DNA from: JBGVMW01 sp045125095
GTDB taxonomy: Bacteria; Bacillota; Clostridia; Lachnospirales; Lachnospiraceae
Direction of reading: 5' to 3'
Length of the DNA stretch: 6,872 nt
Assembly (NCBI GenBank): GCA_045125095.1
Contig: JBGVMW010000177.1
Coordinates: 1 to 6,872 of the forward strand
In this document: piece by piece, positions 1-5,883 of the stretch
Position numbering within the stretch: the stretch's first letter is position 1
Layout: the number at the start of each line of letters is the position of its first letter
Position numbers and translations under genes: made by a program
Notes under the pieces: model-generated
Database searches by the model: none
Told to the model about the DNA's origin: nothing
The model's input: only the letters and a program-made list of their open reading frames with translations

Positions 1-42
1 TGGTACTAAGGGATTTTGCCTGTTGCTAAGGACAATCGGGAA
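1..42. repeat. Terminal direct repeat, left copy
   Basis: The first 42 bases are identical, without a mismatch, to the last 42 bases of the window (6831-6872). The sequence is part of palindromic element E, so this is either an end overlap of a circular contig or two copies of one repeat in the same orientation. The identity is seen directly; the cause cannot be decided from the window. Confidence 0.97.
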
Positions 43-166
43 AATATAGAACTCGCAAGCTCAGACAACTATATTTTCCCGATTAACGCAACAAACATAA
101 TCCCTAAGAACCACTAGACATCTAACCAACAGCCTCTGATAGCAAGCTACAGCCCCTCTCTCTGCC
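1..166. repeat. Palindromic intergenic element E, right-hand part
   Basis: This is a large imperfect palindrome with no coding potential. Its core is a perfect 16-bp stem (34-49 with 69-84, AATCGGGAAAATATAG and its complement) around a 19-nt loop. The stem continues imperfectly outward, with 1-33 pairing with 85-116 (shared blocks such as AGGGATT and TGTTGC). Farther out, 134-166 is the exact reverse complement of 6778-6810 at the other window end, and the spacer to the TGG/CCA boundary is 20 nt on both sides. The left edge of the window cuts the element, so its true left arm is missing here or is the segment at 6778-6830. It resembles dispersed intergenic palindromes of Firmicute genomes (inference). 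It could form a cruciform or, if transcribed, a long hairpin RNA. Confidence 0.8.
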
Positions 167-169
167 TAC

Positions 170-194
170 CATAACGAAAACGTTAGTTGTTATG
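170..194. repeat. Small hairpin in the flank of element E
   Basis: CATAAC (170-175) pairs with GTTATG (189-194). An alternative small hairpin, AACG-AAAA-CGTT, lies at 173-184. When the outer flank of E on this side is compared with the one at the right window end, a TCAA(A)CCGTC-like block (reverse complement of about 195-203; right side about 6768-6776) is separated from the 33-bp arm by about 27 extra bases here. The hairpin therefore looks like an insertion in one arm. Confidence 0.4.
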
Positions 195-223
195 ACGGTT
201 TGAACGGCGGCAAATTTATCAAG

Positions 224-579
224 AATTCGGATTTGTATGCGGGTTAATCATGTTGAACGTCCGTCCGGATCCAGGTTGTAGCGAAGACTGGGAAATGGGG
301 TAGGCTCATAATATATTACTTTATTACAATCCAGTATGTTAGCAAATACATATCATTACTAACTTTCTCAACACGCAGCCGGTGGCAGGGGCAGAAGGTT
401 CCTAAGCAGACAATCACGAGCCGCTTTTAGTGAAAGTGAAATTCTATGTGCAAAATGATAGCACATTCGAGCCTCTTAGAATCACTTATGCCTTGGAGCC
501 TGCCCCATTTCCCAATCTTCGCTGTAACCCGGAGCTGGGCGGGTAGCCGTTATGATTGACGCACGCACAAATCCGAATT
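224..579. repeat. Long inverted repeat F, two 84-bp arms
   Basis: The arm at 224-307 and the reverse complement of 496-579 align without a gap over 84 bases, with about 63 identities counted by hand. The first 13 bases match perfectly (AATTCGGATTTGT), as does a block reading GGGAAATGGGG near the inner end. The arms enclose 188 bp (308-495). The distal 24 bases of the right arm (556-579) recur at 6733-6756. The right arm ends 7 bp before the promoter of the regulator gene. No open reading frame of note lies inside; the best is a 17-codon ORF at 249 with no support. The layout resembles a MITE-like or folded-RNA element, but no target-site duplication is evident. Confidence 0.75.
308..495. other. 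Centre of repeat F: AT-rich stretch and compound stem-loop
   Basis: This is the segment between the F arms. Its left part (about 308-360) is very AT-rich. Its right part holds a compound dyad: 434-445 pairs with 478-487 (10 bp with a 2-nt bulge), and inside it ATGTGC (446-451) pairs with GCACAT (461-466) around a 9-nt loop. A short imperfect direct repeat beginning CGAGCC occurs at about 419-430 and 468-479. No gene, tRNA or recognisable riboswitch is seen. Confidence 0.45.
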
Positions 580-586
580 TATTCGC

Positions 587-615
587 TTGCGAAACTCCGT
601 TCACCGTGATACACT
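587..615 (+). promoter_or_regulatory. Sigma-A promoter of the RpiR regulator and probably the whole cluster
   Basis: The -35 box TTGCGA (587-592), a 17-bp spacer and the -10 box TACACT (610-615) form the promoter. TGA directly before the -10 box (607-609) gives an extended -10. Transcription would start near 622. An ATG at 552 would then lie outside the message and one at 621 would be almost leaderless, which supports the ATG at 663. The promoter begins just past repeat F. Confidence 0.65.
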
Positions 616-662
616 ATCTAATGTTTGAGAACTTAGGATTAAAAAGAAACAAGAGGCGTCAG

Positions 663-1586
663 ATGAACAAGATAAGTGATGTGACTAGTCGAATACGGGA
701 TAAGTATAACGACTTAAGTAAGGGTCAAAAGAAGTTATCAGATTATATTTTAGAAAATTATGATAAGGCAGCATTTTTAACGGCAGCGAAGCTGGGTGAT
801 GTGGTAGGTGTCAGCGAGTCCACAGTAGTACGTTTTGCTATGACGCTAGGATATGAAGGGTATTCAGAATTTCAGCGTTCACTAGAAGAACTTGTGCGAA
901 ATAAGCTGAATTCCATCCAAAGAATGGAAGTGGCATATGGAAAAATATCTCAATCAGAGATTTTGGCAAGTGTGTTGCAGTCGGATGCCGATAAAATTAA
1001 ACTGACCATGGATAATATTGATGAAAAAGCGTTTGAAACAGCGGTTGAAACCATTGCAAATGCAGATAATATATATGTGATTGGAATCCGAAGCTGTGCA
1101 CCGTTAGCACAATTTCTAAGCTTTTATTTGAATATGATATTTCCACATGTACATCTGATTCAGACGAATAGTGCCAGTGAGGTCTTTGAACAGATGATTC
1201 GAATTAGTGAAAAGGATGTTATTATTGGAATCAGTTTTCCTCGATACTCAGTACGTACGTTGAAAGCGTTGGAATTTGCGAATAACAGAAATGCAAAGGT
1301 GATAGCCATAACAGACAGCGCCCATTCACCAATGAATCTGTATTCTTCCTGTAATTTGATTGCAAGAAGCGATATGGCATCCATTGTTGATTCACTGGTT
1401 GCGCCATTAAGTGTAATCAATGCGTTGGTGGTAGCTCTTTGTATGAAGAACCAGAAGGAAGTAGTAACAACCTTAGAAAATCTGGAAAAAATATGGGATG
1501 ATTATCAGGTGTATGATAGCGATGAGATGAATCCGGTTGAAGATGACATTGTACTGAAAGATCCTCATTTGCAGGATACTTATTAA
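663..1586 (+). CDS. MurR/RpiR-family transcriptional regulator (HTH + SIS)
   Basis: This is a predicted cytoplasmic DNA-binding regulator of 307 residues, near the usual family size of 280-290. The N-terminal HTH_6 domain (about residues 3-80) contains the family signature LSKGQKKLSDYIL and the recognition region VSESTVVRFAMTLGY (about 50-64). A SIS sugar-phosphate-binding domain follows (about 125-255), with IGIRSCAPLAQFL at its start and ISFPRYS in the middle. Members usually sense phosphosugars and control sugar or amino-sugar genes; the ligand here is unknown. The open frame runs back to 552, but I chose ATG 663 because AGAGG lies upstream, the family N-terminus begins here, and the extra 37 codons come from repeat F and the promoter. 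It is first in the cluster, 18 bp before the flavoprotein gene, and could regulate its own promoter (inference). Confidence 0.92.
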   Translation: MNKISDVTSRIRDKYNDLSKGQKKLSDYILENYDKAAFLTAAKLGDVVGVSESTVVRFAMTLGYEGYSEFQRSLEELVRNKLNSIQRMEVAYGKISQSEILASVLQSDADKIKLTMDNIDEKAFETAVETIANADNIYVIGIRSCAPLAQFLSFYLNMIFPHVHLIQTNSASEVFEQMIRISEKDVIIGISFPRYSVRTLKALEFANNRNAKVIAITDSAHSPMNLYSSCNLIARSDMASIVDSLVAPLSVINALVVALCMKNQKEVVTTLENLEKIWDDYQVYDSDEMNPVEDDIVLKDPHLQDTY

Positions 1587-1604
1587 TATAAAGGATAGAT
1601 ACCA

Positions 1605-2849
1605 ATGGGAAAAATAGTAGTAGCAGGCGGCGGTGCTGCAGGAATGATGGCAGCGATTATGGCAGCCAGAAATGGGCAGGAAGTTCATATATTTGAGAAA
1701 AATGACCGGTTAGGAAAGAAATTATTTATCACGGGCAAGGGCAGATGTAACGTGACAAATGCTGGTGATATGGACAATTTATTTGAAAGTGTTCGTACCA
1801 ATAGTAAATTTTTATATAGCGCATTTTACAGCTTCTCAAATGAGCAGGTGATGGATTTCTTTGAGGAATTGGGAGTGCGGTTAAAGGTGGAGCGTGGTAA
1901 TCGTGTATTTCCCGTTTCTGACCATTCTAGTGACATTGTAAGAGCATTACAAAGGGAAATGGATCGTCTGGGTGTTTGCGTCAATTTAAACAGTGAAATT
2001 ACCAATATTATTGCTGATGAAGCTGGATTTAACAGCATACAGTTAAAAGGTGGAGAACGAATCGAGGGAGATGCTCTGATTCTGGCAACTGGCGGTGTTT
2101 CGTATCCGTTGACCGGCTCTACTGGAGAAGGTTTGCAGATGGCAGAACAGCTTGGGCATAAAATTGTTGAGTTGACACCGTCTCTGATACCAATGATCAC
2201 AAAGGAAGACTGGGTAAAAGAGGTGCAGGGATTAGCATTAAAAAATGTAACAGTCACCATAAAGCAAGGAAAGAAACAGTTATATTCTGATTTTGGGGAA
2301 ATGCTATTTACCCATTTTGGAATTAGTGGACCATTGATTTTAAGTGGAAGCAGTTATGTTACAACAGCAATAAAAAAGGGTTCTTTGGAAGTGTACATTG
2401 ACTTGAAGCCGGCATTGACAGAGGAACAGTTAGATGCCAGATTGTTGCGTGAATTTGATGAAGCAAAAAACAAGCAGTTTAAAAATGTATTAAATGGACT
2501 GTTTCCCCAGAAATTAATTCCTATCATGGTTCGGCTGAGCGGAATTGCTCCGGAGAAAAAAGTAAATGAAATCACAAAGGACGAGAGAAATCATTTTGGT
2601 AAAGTAATCAAAAATCTGCCTTTGACAGTAACGGAGCTTCGAGGAATTGAGGAAGCGATTATTACCAGGGGTGGTGTTTCCGTAAAAGAAGTCAATCCAT
2701 CTACTATGGAATCGAAAAAGGTTCCAAATCTGTTTTTTGCAGGAGAAATGTTGGATTTGGATGCAGTAACAGGTGGCTATAATTTGCAGATAGCCTGGTC
2801 TACTGGTTATCTGGCAGGTCAGAATGCAGGAAAAACGTCTGTCAAATAA
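1605..2849 (+). CDS. HI0933/YhiN-family NAD(P)/FAD-dependent oxidoreductase
   Basis: This is a 414-residue flavoprotein, about the normal length for the HI0933/YhiN family. The N-terminal Rossmann fold binds FAD: GGGAAGMMAA at residues 8-17, with the ribose-binding glutamate at the end of strand 2 (E31). The family motif TGKGRCNVTNAG follows (43-54). A second FAD-contact region is LILATGGVSYP (about 159-169). The C-terminal signature FFAGEMLDLDAVTGGYNLQIAW (about 377-398) is intact. ATG 1605 is preceded by AAGGA (1591-1595) at good spacing. The physiological substrate of most members is unknown. Automated annotation sometimes calls such proteins BaiN, after a bile-acid reductase, but nothing here shows that activity. 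The gene lies between the regulator and cmk on the same strand, so cotranscription is likely. It could equally be a general housekeeping flavoenzyme. Confidence 0.92.
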   Translation: MGKIVVAGGGAAGMMAAIMAARNGQEVHIFEKNDRLGKKLFITGKGRCNVTNAGDMDNLFESVRTNSKFLYSAFYSFSNEQVMDFFEELGVRLKVERGNRVFPVSDHSSDIVRALQREMDRLGVCVNLNSEITNIIADEAGFNSIQLKGGERIEGDALILATGGVSYPLTGSTGEGLQMAEQLGHKIVELTPSLIPMITKEDWVKEVQGLALKNVTVTIKQGKKQLYSDFGEMLFTHFGISGPLILSGSSYVTTAIKKGSLEVYIDLKPALTEEQLDARLLREFDEAKNKQFKNVLNGLFPQKLIPIMVRLSGIAPEKKVNEITKDERNHFGKVIKNLPLTVTELRGIEEAIITRGGVSVKEVNPSTMESKKVPNLFFAGEMLDLDAVTGGYNLQIAWSTGYLAGQNAGKTSVK

Positions 2850-2858
2850 CCGAAGTAA

Positions 2859-2888
2859 TTCATCTGATTATTTTTGAGACATTATGAT
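2859..2888 (+). promoter_or_regulatory. Weak candidate promoter before cmk
   Basis: The 72-bp gap before cmk is AT-rich and holds TTCATC (2859-2864), 18 bp and TATGAT (2883-2888); a second -10-like TAGAAT lies at 2888-2893. The -35 match is poor. There is no hairpin-plus-T-tract terminator in the gap, so readthrough from the flavoprotein gene is also expected. Confidence 0.3.
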
Positions 2889-2921
2889 AGAATAATAACT
2901 ATATCAACGGAGGGAATACAA

Positions 2922-3593
2922 ATGAGTTTTAATATAGCAATTGATGGACCGGCAGGAGCTGGAAAAAGTACGATTGCCAAAGCATTGGCGAAAGAGTTGG
3001 GATTTATCTATGTAGACACAGGGGCAATGTATCGTGCCATAGCGTTGCATATGTTGCGAAATGGTGTGGACATTCAGGATAAGGATGCAATAAGCAGGAA
3101 TTGTGAAAATGTAGATGTGTCTATTTCTTACGAAAATGGAGAGCAGCAGGTTCTTTTGAATGGGGAAAATGTCAATGCATTTATTCGTACAGAAGAGGTA
3201 AGCCATACTGCTTCTGTAACATCTGCACACAAAGCTGTGCGAGCAAAGTTATTAGAACTTCAACAGGGATTAGCAGCCAGATGTGATGTGATTATGGATG
3301 GCAGAGATATCGGTACCTGTGTTCTGCCAAATGCTGACTTGAAAATATATTTGACTGCCAGTGTGGACGCAAGAGCAAAACGTCGATATGATGAGTATAT
3401 TGCAAAGGGCATGGAATGTGATTTAGAGGATATCAGAAAAGAAATTGCAGAACGTGATTACAGAGATATGAATCGTGAGGAGGCACCATTAAAGCAGGCT
3501 GATGATGCTGTTTTACTTGATAGTTCTGATATGGGAATTGTGGAAGTGATTGGTGCTATGATGGATTTGTATAATAATAAAGCAAAAAACTAG
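2922..3593 (+). CDS. cmk: (d)CMP kinase (cytidylate kinase)
   Basis: The enzyme transfers phosphate from ATP to CMP or dCMP to give (d)CDP in pyrimidine nucleotide recycling, in the cytoplasm. With 223 residues it has normal family length. The P-loop GPAGAGKST is at residues 9-17. YVDTGAMYRA (30-39) belongs to the nucleotide-binding core. The CMP-binding region FIRTEEVSHTASVTSAHKAVR is at about 87-107, MDGRDIGT at 125-132, and the arginine-rich LID and C-terminal part (RAKRRYDE, then ERDYRDMNREEAPL) is complete. ATG 2922 has a strong GGAGGG site (2909-2914). A longer frame from 2874 would add 16 residues that do not look like the family and would cover this ribosome site, so it was rejected. 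The gene lies 12 bp before ispH, in the classic cmk-ispH-rpsA order. Confidence 0.96.
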   Translation: MSFNIAIDGPAGAGKSTIAKALAKELGFIYVDTGAMYRAIALHMLRNGVDIQDKDAISRNCENVDVSISYENGEQQVLLNGENVNAFIRTEEVSHTASVTSAHKAVRAKLLELQQGLAARCDVIMDGRDIGTCVLPNADLKIYLTASVDARAKRRYDEYIAKGMECDLEDIRKEIAERDYRDMNREEAPLKQADDAVLLDSSDMGIVEVIGAMMDLYNNKAKN

Positions 3594-3605
3594 GATGGTC
3601 TGATT

Positions 3606-4451
3606 ATGGAAGTGATTTTAGCGAAAAGTGCCGGCTTCTGTTTTGGTGTGAAGCGGGCAGTGGATACGGTGTATGAGCAGATTGGTACAGGACGGCATAT
3701 TGTTACTTTTGGACCGATTATTCATAACGAAGAAGTGGTAAAAGACTTAGAAGAAAAAGGTGTGGAAGTTATCGAGACAGAAGAAGAATTAAAAAATCTG
3801 AAGGATGCGACCGTTGTTATTCGTTCTCATGGTGTGCCAAAGCGAATTTATGATATCATTGAAAAGCAAGGACTGGAATGTGTGGATGCGACCTGTCCAT
3901 TTGTTAAGAAAATACATGATATCGTTGCAAAGGAAAGCGTAGCAGGTAATACCATTGTGATTATAGGAAATGCCAATCACCCGGAAGTGGAAGGTATTCG
4001 TGGCTGGTCAAAAACGGATACGTATGTCATTAATTCTATAGAAGAAGCGGAAAAATTCACGGTTTTGAACGATAAAAAGCTTTGTATCGTGTCACAAACG
4101 ACATTTAATTACAAGAAATTTCAAGATATAGTTGAAATTATTTCAAAAAAAGGTTATAATAAAACTGTTTTAAATACGATTTGCAATGCCACGGAAGTAC
4201 GGCAGACCGAAGCAAAGCGTATAGCGGGAATCGTAGATGCTATGATTGTCATAGGCGGAAGACATAGTTCGAATACGCAGAAATTATATGAAATCTGTAA
4301 GAAGGAATGTGACAACACGTATTATATACAGACAATCAATGATTTAGATGTAACAGAAGAATTAAAGTCAATTGGCAGCGTAGGCATTACCGCAGGGGCA
4401 TCCACCCCAAACACTATCATTGAGGAGGTTCACAGAACATGTCAGAATTGA
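3606..4451 (+). CDS. ispH: 4-hydroxy-3-methylbut-2-enyl diphosphate reductase (IspH/LytB)
   Basis: This is the last enzyme of the non-mevalonate (MEP) pathway. It reduces HMBPP to IPP and DMAPP with an oxygen-sensitive iron-sulfur cluster. The 281 residues cover the complete family. The three cluster cysteines are C12 (GFCFGV), C97 (ATCPFVKK) and C193 (TICNATEVRQ). The substrate-binding histidines H40 (IIHNEEVV), H75 (RSHGVP) and H125, the catalytic E127 (NHPEVEG), T166 and the SSNT segment (221-224) are also present. ATG 3606 has AGGATGG upstream. In many clostridia the name IspH is given to a protein fused to S1. Here the two are separate: ispH ends with TGA 13 nt inside rpsA, in another frame. 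A strong internal promoter sits in its coding sequence (4132-4160). Confidence 0.97.
   Translation: MEVILAKSAGFCFGVKRAVDTVYEQIGTGRHIVTFGPIIHNEEVVKDLEEKGVEVIETEEELKNLKDATVVIRSHGVPKRIYDIIEKQGLECVDATCPFVKKIHDIVAKESVAGNTIVIIGNANHPEVEGIRGWSKTDTYVINSIEEAEKFTVLNDKKLCIVSQTTFNYKKFQDIVEIISKKGYNKTVLNTICNATEVRQTEAKRIAGIVDAMIVIGGRHSSNTQKLYEICKKECDNTYYIQTINDLDVTEELKSIGSVGITAGASTPNTIIEEVHRTCQN
4132..4160 (+). promoter_or_regulatory. Internal promoter inside ispH, probably for rpsA
   Basis: TTGAAA (4132-4137), a 17-bp spacer and a perfect TATAAT (4155-4160) lie within the ispH coding sequence on the sense strand. The predicted start near 4167 would give rpsA a leader of about 270 nt. It matches the sigma-A consensus better than any other site I found here. 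The codons involved (VEIISKKGYN region) sit in a low-complexity AAA-rich stretch, so a chance match remains possible. Confidence 0.55.
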
Positions 4452-5518
4452 ATTTTGGAGAAATGCTCGACGAGTATGACAAGACTATTAGAACAGGAGA
4501 GGTTGTAACAGGTACTATAATCGACGTAAAAGAAGATGAGATTATCTTAAATATTGGTTATAAGGCTGATGGTATTATTACCAGAAATGAATATACAAAT
4601 GCAGCTAATGTTGATTTGACGACTATGGTACAGGTTGGCGAGACCATGGAAGCAAAAGTCCTTAAGGTTAACGATGGCGAAGGTCAGGTTCTTTTAACTT
4701 ATAAGAGATTAGCTGCTGACAAGGGTAACAAGAGATTAGAAGAAGCTTTCAACAACAAGGAAGTTTTAAAAGCAGTTGTTACTCAGGTTTTAGACGGTGG
4801 TTTAAATGTAGTGGTAGAAGAAGCTCGCGTATTTATTCCTGCAAGCCTTGTTTCTGATACTTATGAAAAGAATTTGGAAAAATATGCCGGACAGGAAATT
4901 GAATTTGTAATCAGCGAGTTCAATCCTAAGAGAAAACGCGTTATCGGTGATCGTAAGCAGTTATTAGTTGCAGCTAAGGCTGAAAAGCAGAAAGAATTAC
5001 TTGCTAAGATTCAGGTTGGCGATAAGGTTGAAGGCGTTGTTAAGAATGTAACAGATTTTGGTGCATTCATTGATTTAGGTGGTGTTGATGGTCTTCTTCA
5101 CATTTCTGAAATGTCTTGGGGAAGAGTTGAGAATCCTAAGAAGGTATTCAAGGTTGGAGATCAGGTAGAAGTTGTTATTAAGGCAATTGACGGTGAAAAG
5201 ATTGCACTTACTAAGAAGTTCGAAGGCGAGAATCCTTGGAATAATGCTGACGAAAAGTATGCAATTGGTACAATCGTAACAGGTAAGGTTGCTCGTATGA
5301 CAGATTTCGGTGCATTTGTAGAGTTAGAGCCAGGTGTAGACGCTTTACTTCATGTTTCTCAGATTTCCAGAGAACACGTTGAAAAACCATCTGATGTATT
5401 ATCAGTAGGTCAGGAAGTAGAAGCTAAGATTGTAGACTTCAACAGCGCTGATAAGAAAATCAGCTTAAGCATTAAAGCTTTACAGGCTGACGTAGCAGAA
5501 GATAAGGAAGAAGAATAA
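4439..5518 (+). CDS. rpsA: 30S ribosomal protein S1 (four S1 domains)
   Basis: This is an S1-family RNA-binding protein of the small ribosomal subunit or its periphery. Its 359 residues hold four OB-fold S1 repeats at about 20-88, 105-175, 192-261 and 276-346, followed by a short acidic tail (EDKEEE). Domains 3 and 4 have the classic DFGAF and GLLHIS/ALLHVS RNA-binding motifs; domains 1 and 2 are more divergent, as usual. Proteobacterial S1 has six domains, so this is the shorter Firmicute type; its essentiality and role in initiation differ between species. ATG 4439 has a very strong GAGGAGG site (4422-4428) lying within the end of ispH. The gene overlaps ispH by 13 nt, suggesting translational coupling. 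Codon choice (many AAG, GTT and CTT codons) differs visibly from its neighbours, fitting high expression. A strong terminator follows 12 bp after the stop. Confidence 0.95.
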   Translation: MSELNFGEMLDEYDKTIRTGEVVTGTIIDVKEDEIILNIGYKADGIITRNEYTNAANVDLTTMVQVGETMEAKVLKVNDGEGQVLLTYKRLAADKGNKRLEEAFNNKEVLKAVVTQVLDGGLNVVVEEARVFIPASLVSDTYEKNLEKYAGQEIEFVISEFNPKRKRVIGDRKQLLVAAKAEKQKELLAKIQVGDKVEGVVKNVTDFGAFIDLGGVDGLLHISEMSWGRVENPKKVFKVGDQVEVVIKAIDGEKIALTKKFEGENPWNNADEKYAIGTIVTGKVARMTDFGAFVELEPGVDALLHVSQISREHVEKPSDVLSVGQEVEAKIVDFNSADKKISLSIKALQADVAEDKEEE

Positions 5519-5530
5519 TCCATAACTTCG

Positions 5531-5566
5531 AATGCTCCCATACCGAAGTGTATGGGAGCATTTTTT
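5531..5566 (+). terminator. Intrinsic terminator after rpsA
   Basis: A perfect 13-bp stem (5531-5543 with 5550-5562, AATGCTCCCATAC and its complement) with a 6-nt loop leads into a run of six T (5561-5566). It ends the cluster 12 bp after the rpsA stop. Confidence 0.95.
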
Positions 5567-5590
5567 ATATACCAGGATATCAGAACTGTT

Positions 5591-5629
5591 TGTTGTATAC
5601 TAGGGAGTTACAACAGCCTGTTGTATAAT
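5591..5629 (+). promoter_or_regulatory. Operator-like TGTTGTA half-site cluster with -10 boxes
   Basis: Three half-sites lie in alternating orientation: TGTTGTA at 5591-5597, TACAACA at 5609-5615 and TGTTGTA at 5619-5625. The last two form a perfect 17-bp palindrome (5609-5625, TACAACAG-C-CTGTTGTA). Each forward half-site merges into a -10-like box, TATACT (5596-5601) and TATAAT (5624-5629), giving an 11-bp direct repeat with one mismatch, 28 bp apart. No good -35 box is seen at the right distance from either. This is a candidate repressor- or activator-controlled promoter, about 250 bp upstream of cheR. The regulator is unknown. Confidence 0.45.
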
Positions 5630-5671
5630 GTAATGTATGAAATTTCCTAGCATATAAAAAAATGATGTGCA

Positions 5672-5708
5672 CGAATTTGAAAGGAAGGTGCACTGCGTGT
5701 CAAATTCG
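5672..5708. repeat. Inverted repeat 1 in the rpsA-cheR gap
   Basis: CGAATTTGA (5672-5680) and its exact complement TCAAATTCG (5700-5708) enclose a 19-nt loop. Two GTGCAC palindromes lie nearby, one just before the left arm and one within the loop. The second inverted repeat starts 7 bp later, so the two may form one folded unit or one dispersed repeat. Confidence 0.55.
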
Positions 5709-5714
5709 GCGCGG

Positions 5715-5771
5715 CAAAGCGTGCAAGCATAATAACTAGCTGGATTCGCGAGAGCGTGCTTGCACGCTTTG
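5715..5771. repeat. Inverted repeat 2 in the rpsA-cheR gap (15-bp perfect stem)
   Basis: CAAAGCGTGCAAGCA (5715-5729) and its exact complement (5757-5771) enclose a 27-nt loop. The right arm can also fold on itself (AGCGTGC-TT-GCACGCT, 5753-5768), so two structures compete. GC content is well above the surroundings. There is no real T-tract beyond the stem, so a classical terminator is unlikely. It may be an attenuator-like structure or a dispersed palindromic repeat. Confidence 0.65.
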
Positions 5772-5883
5772 TTCAAATAATAAAATATGCCGTAAAGTGA
5801 AGTGCATTTAATGTCGTGTTAAGTGTGCATAGTAGTTCATAGAAGATTTGTGGGGACAATATTAAGAAAAGTAGGTGGGGAAT

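Larger units (their letters stand above)
5630..5883 (+). other. Long structured region before cheR
   Basis: This non-coding stretch joins the operator-like site to cheR. It contains two inverted repeats (5672-5708 and 5715-5771, listed separately) and then about 110 bp of unstructured AT-rich sequence. If transcription starts near 5636, all of it is the 5' leader of cheR. A weak TTCATA (5837-5842 region) with an AT-rich -10-like stretch near 5860-5865 could be a closer promoter. I do not recognise a known riboswitch class; the hallmark sequences of c-di-GMP riboswitches were not found. Confidence 0.35.

Noticed and set aside
249..302. 17-codon open frame in the left F arm
   Set aside because: It is very short, without a ribosome site, and lies fully within an inverted repeat.
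1..586. CRISPR array, tRNA or rRNA in the gene-free left end
   Set aside because: There are no regularly spaced direct repeats, and I saw no tRNA cloverleaf or rRNA-like sequence. The repeats are inverted and unevenly spaced.
552..662. Upstream ATG at 552 as the start of the RpiR regulator
   Set aside because: The added 37 codons come from repeat F and a promoter, do not look like the family, and lie before the predicted transcript start. ATG 663 has a ribosome site and the family N-terminus.
1160..2575. Several minus-strand open frames of 62-144 codons inside the regulator and flavoprotein genes
   Set aside because: They lie antisense to clearly recognised genes, show no domain motifs and have no convincing ribosome sites. 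They are frame shadows.
1605..2849. A specific bile-acid reductase (BaiN) call
   Set aside because: The sequence supports the flavoprotein family only; no bai-cluster gene is nearby and the family is broad.
2874..2921. Upstream ATG as the start of cmk
   Set aside because: It would place the strong GGAGGG ribosome site inside the gene and add residues absent from CMP kinases.
5664..5773. c-di-GMP riboswitch or intrinsic terminator before cheR
   Set aside because: The conserved riboswitch core sequences are absent, and the hairpins are not followed by a proper T-tract.
5770..5830. Flagellar sigma-28 promoter for cheR (TAAA and GCCG-like pieces)
   Set aside because: The pieces do not occur at the 15-bp spacing, and the best alignment matches only about half of the -10 motif.
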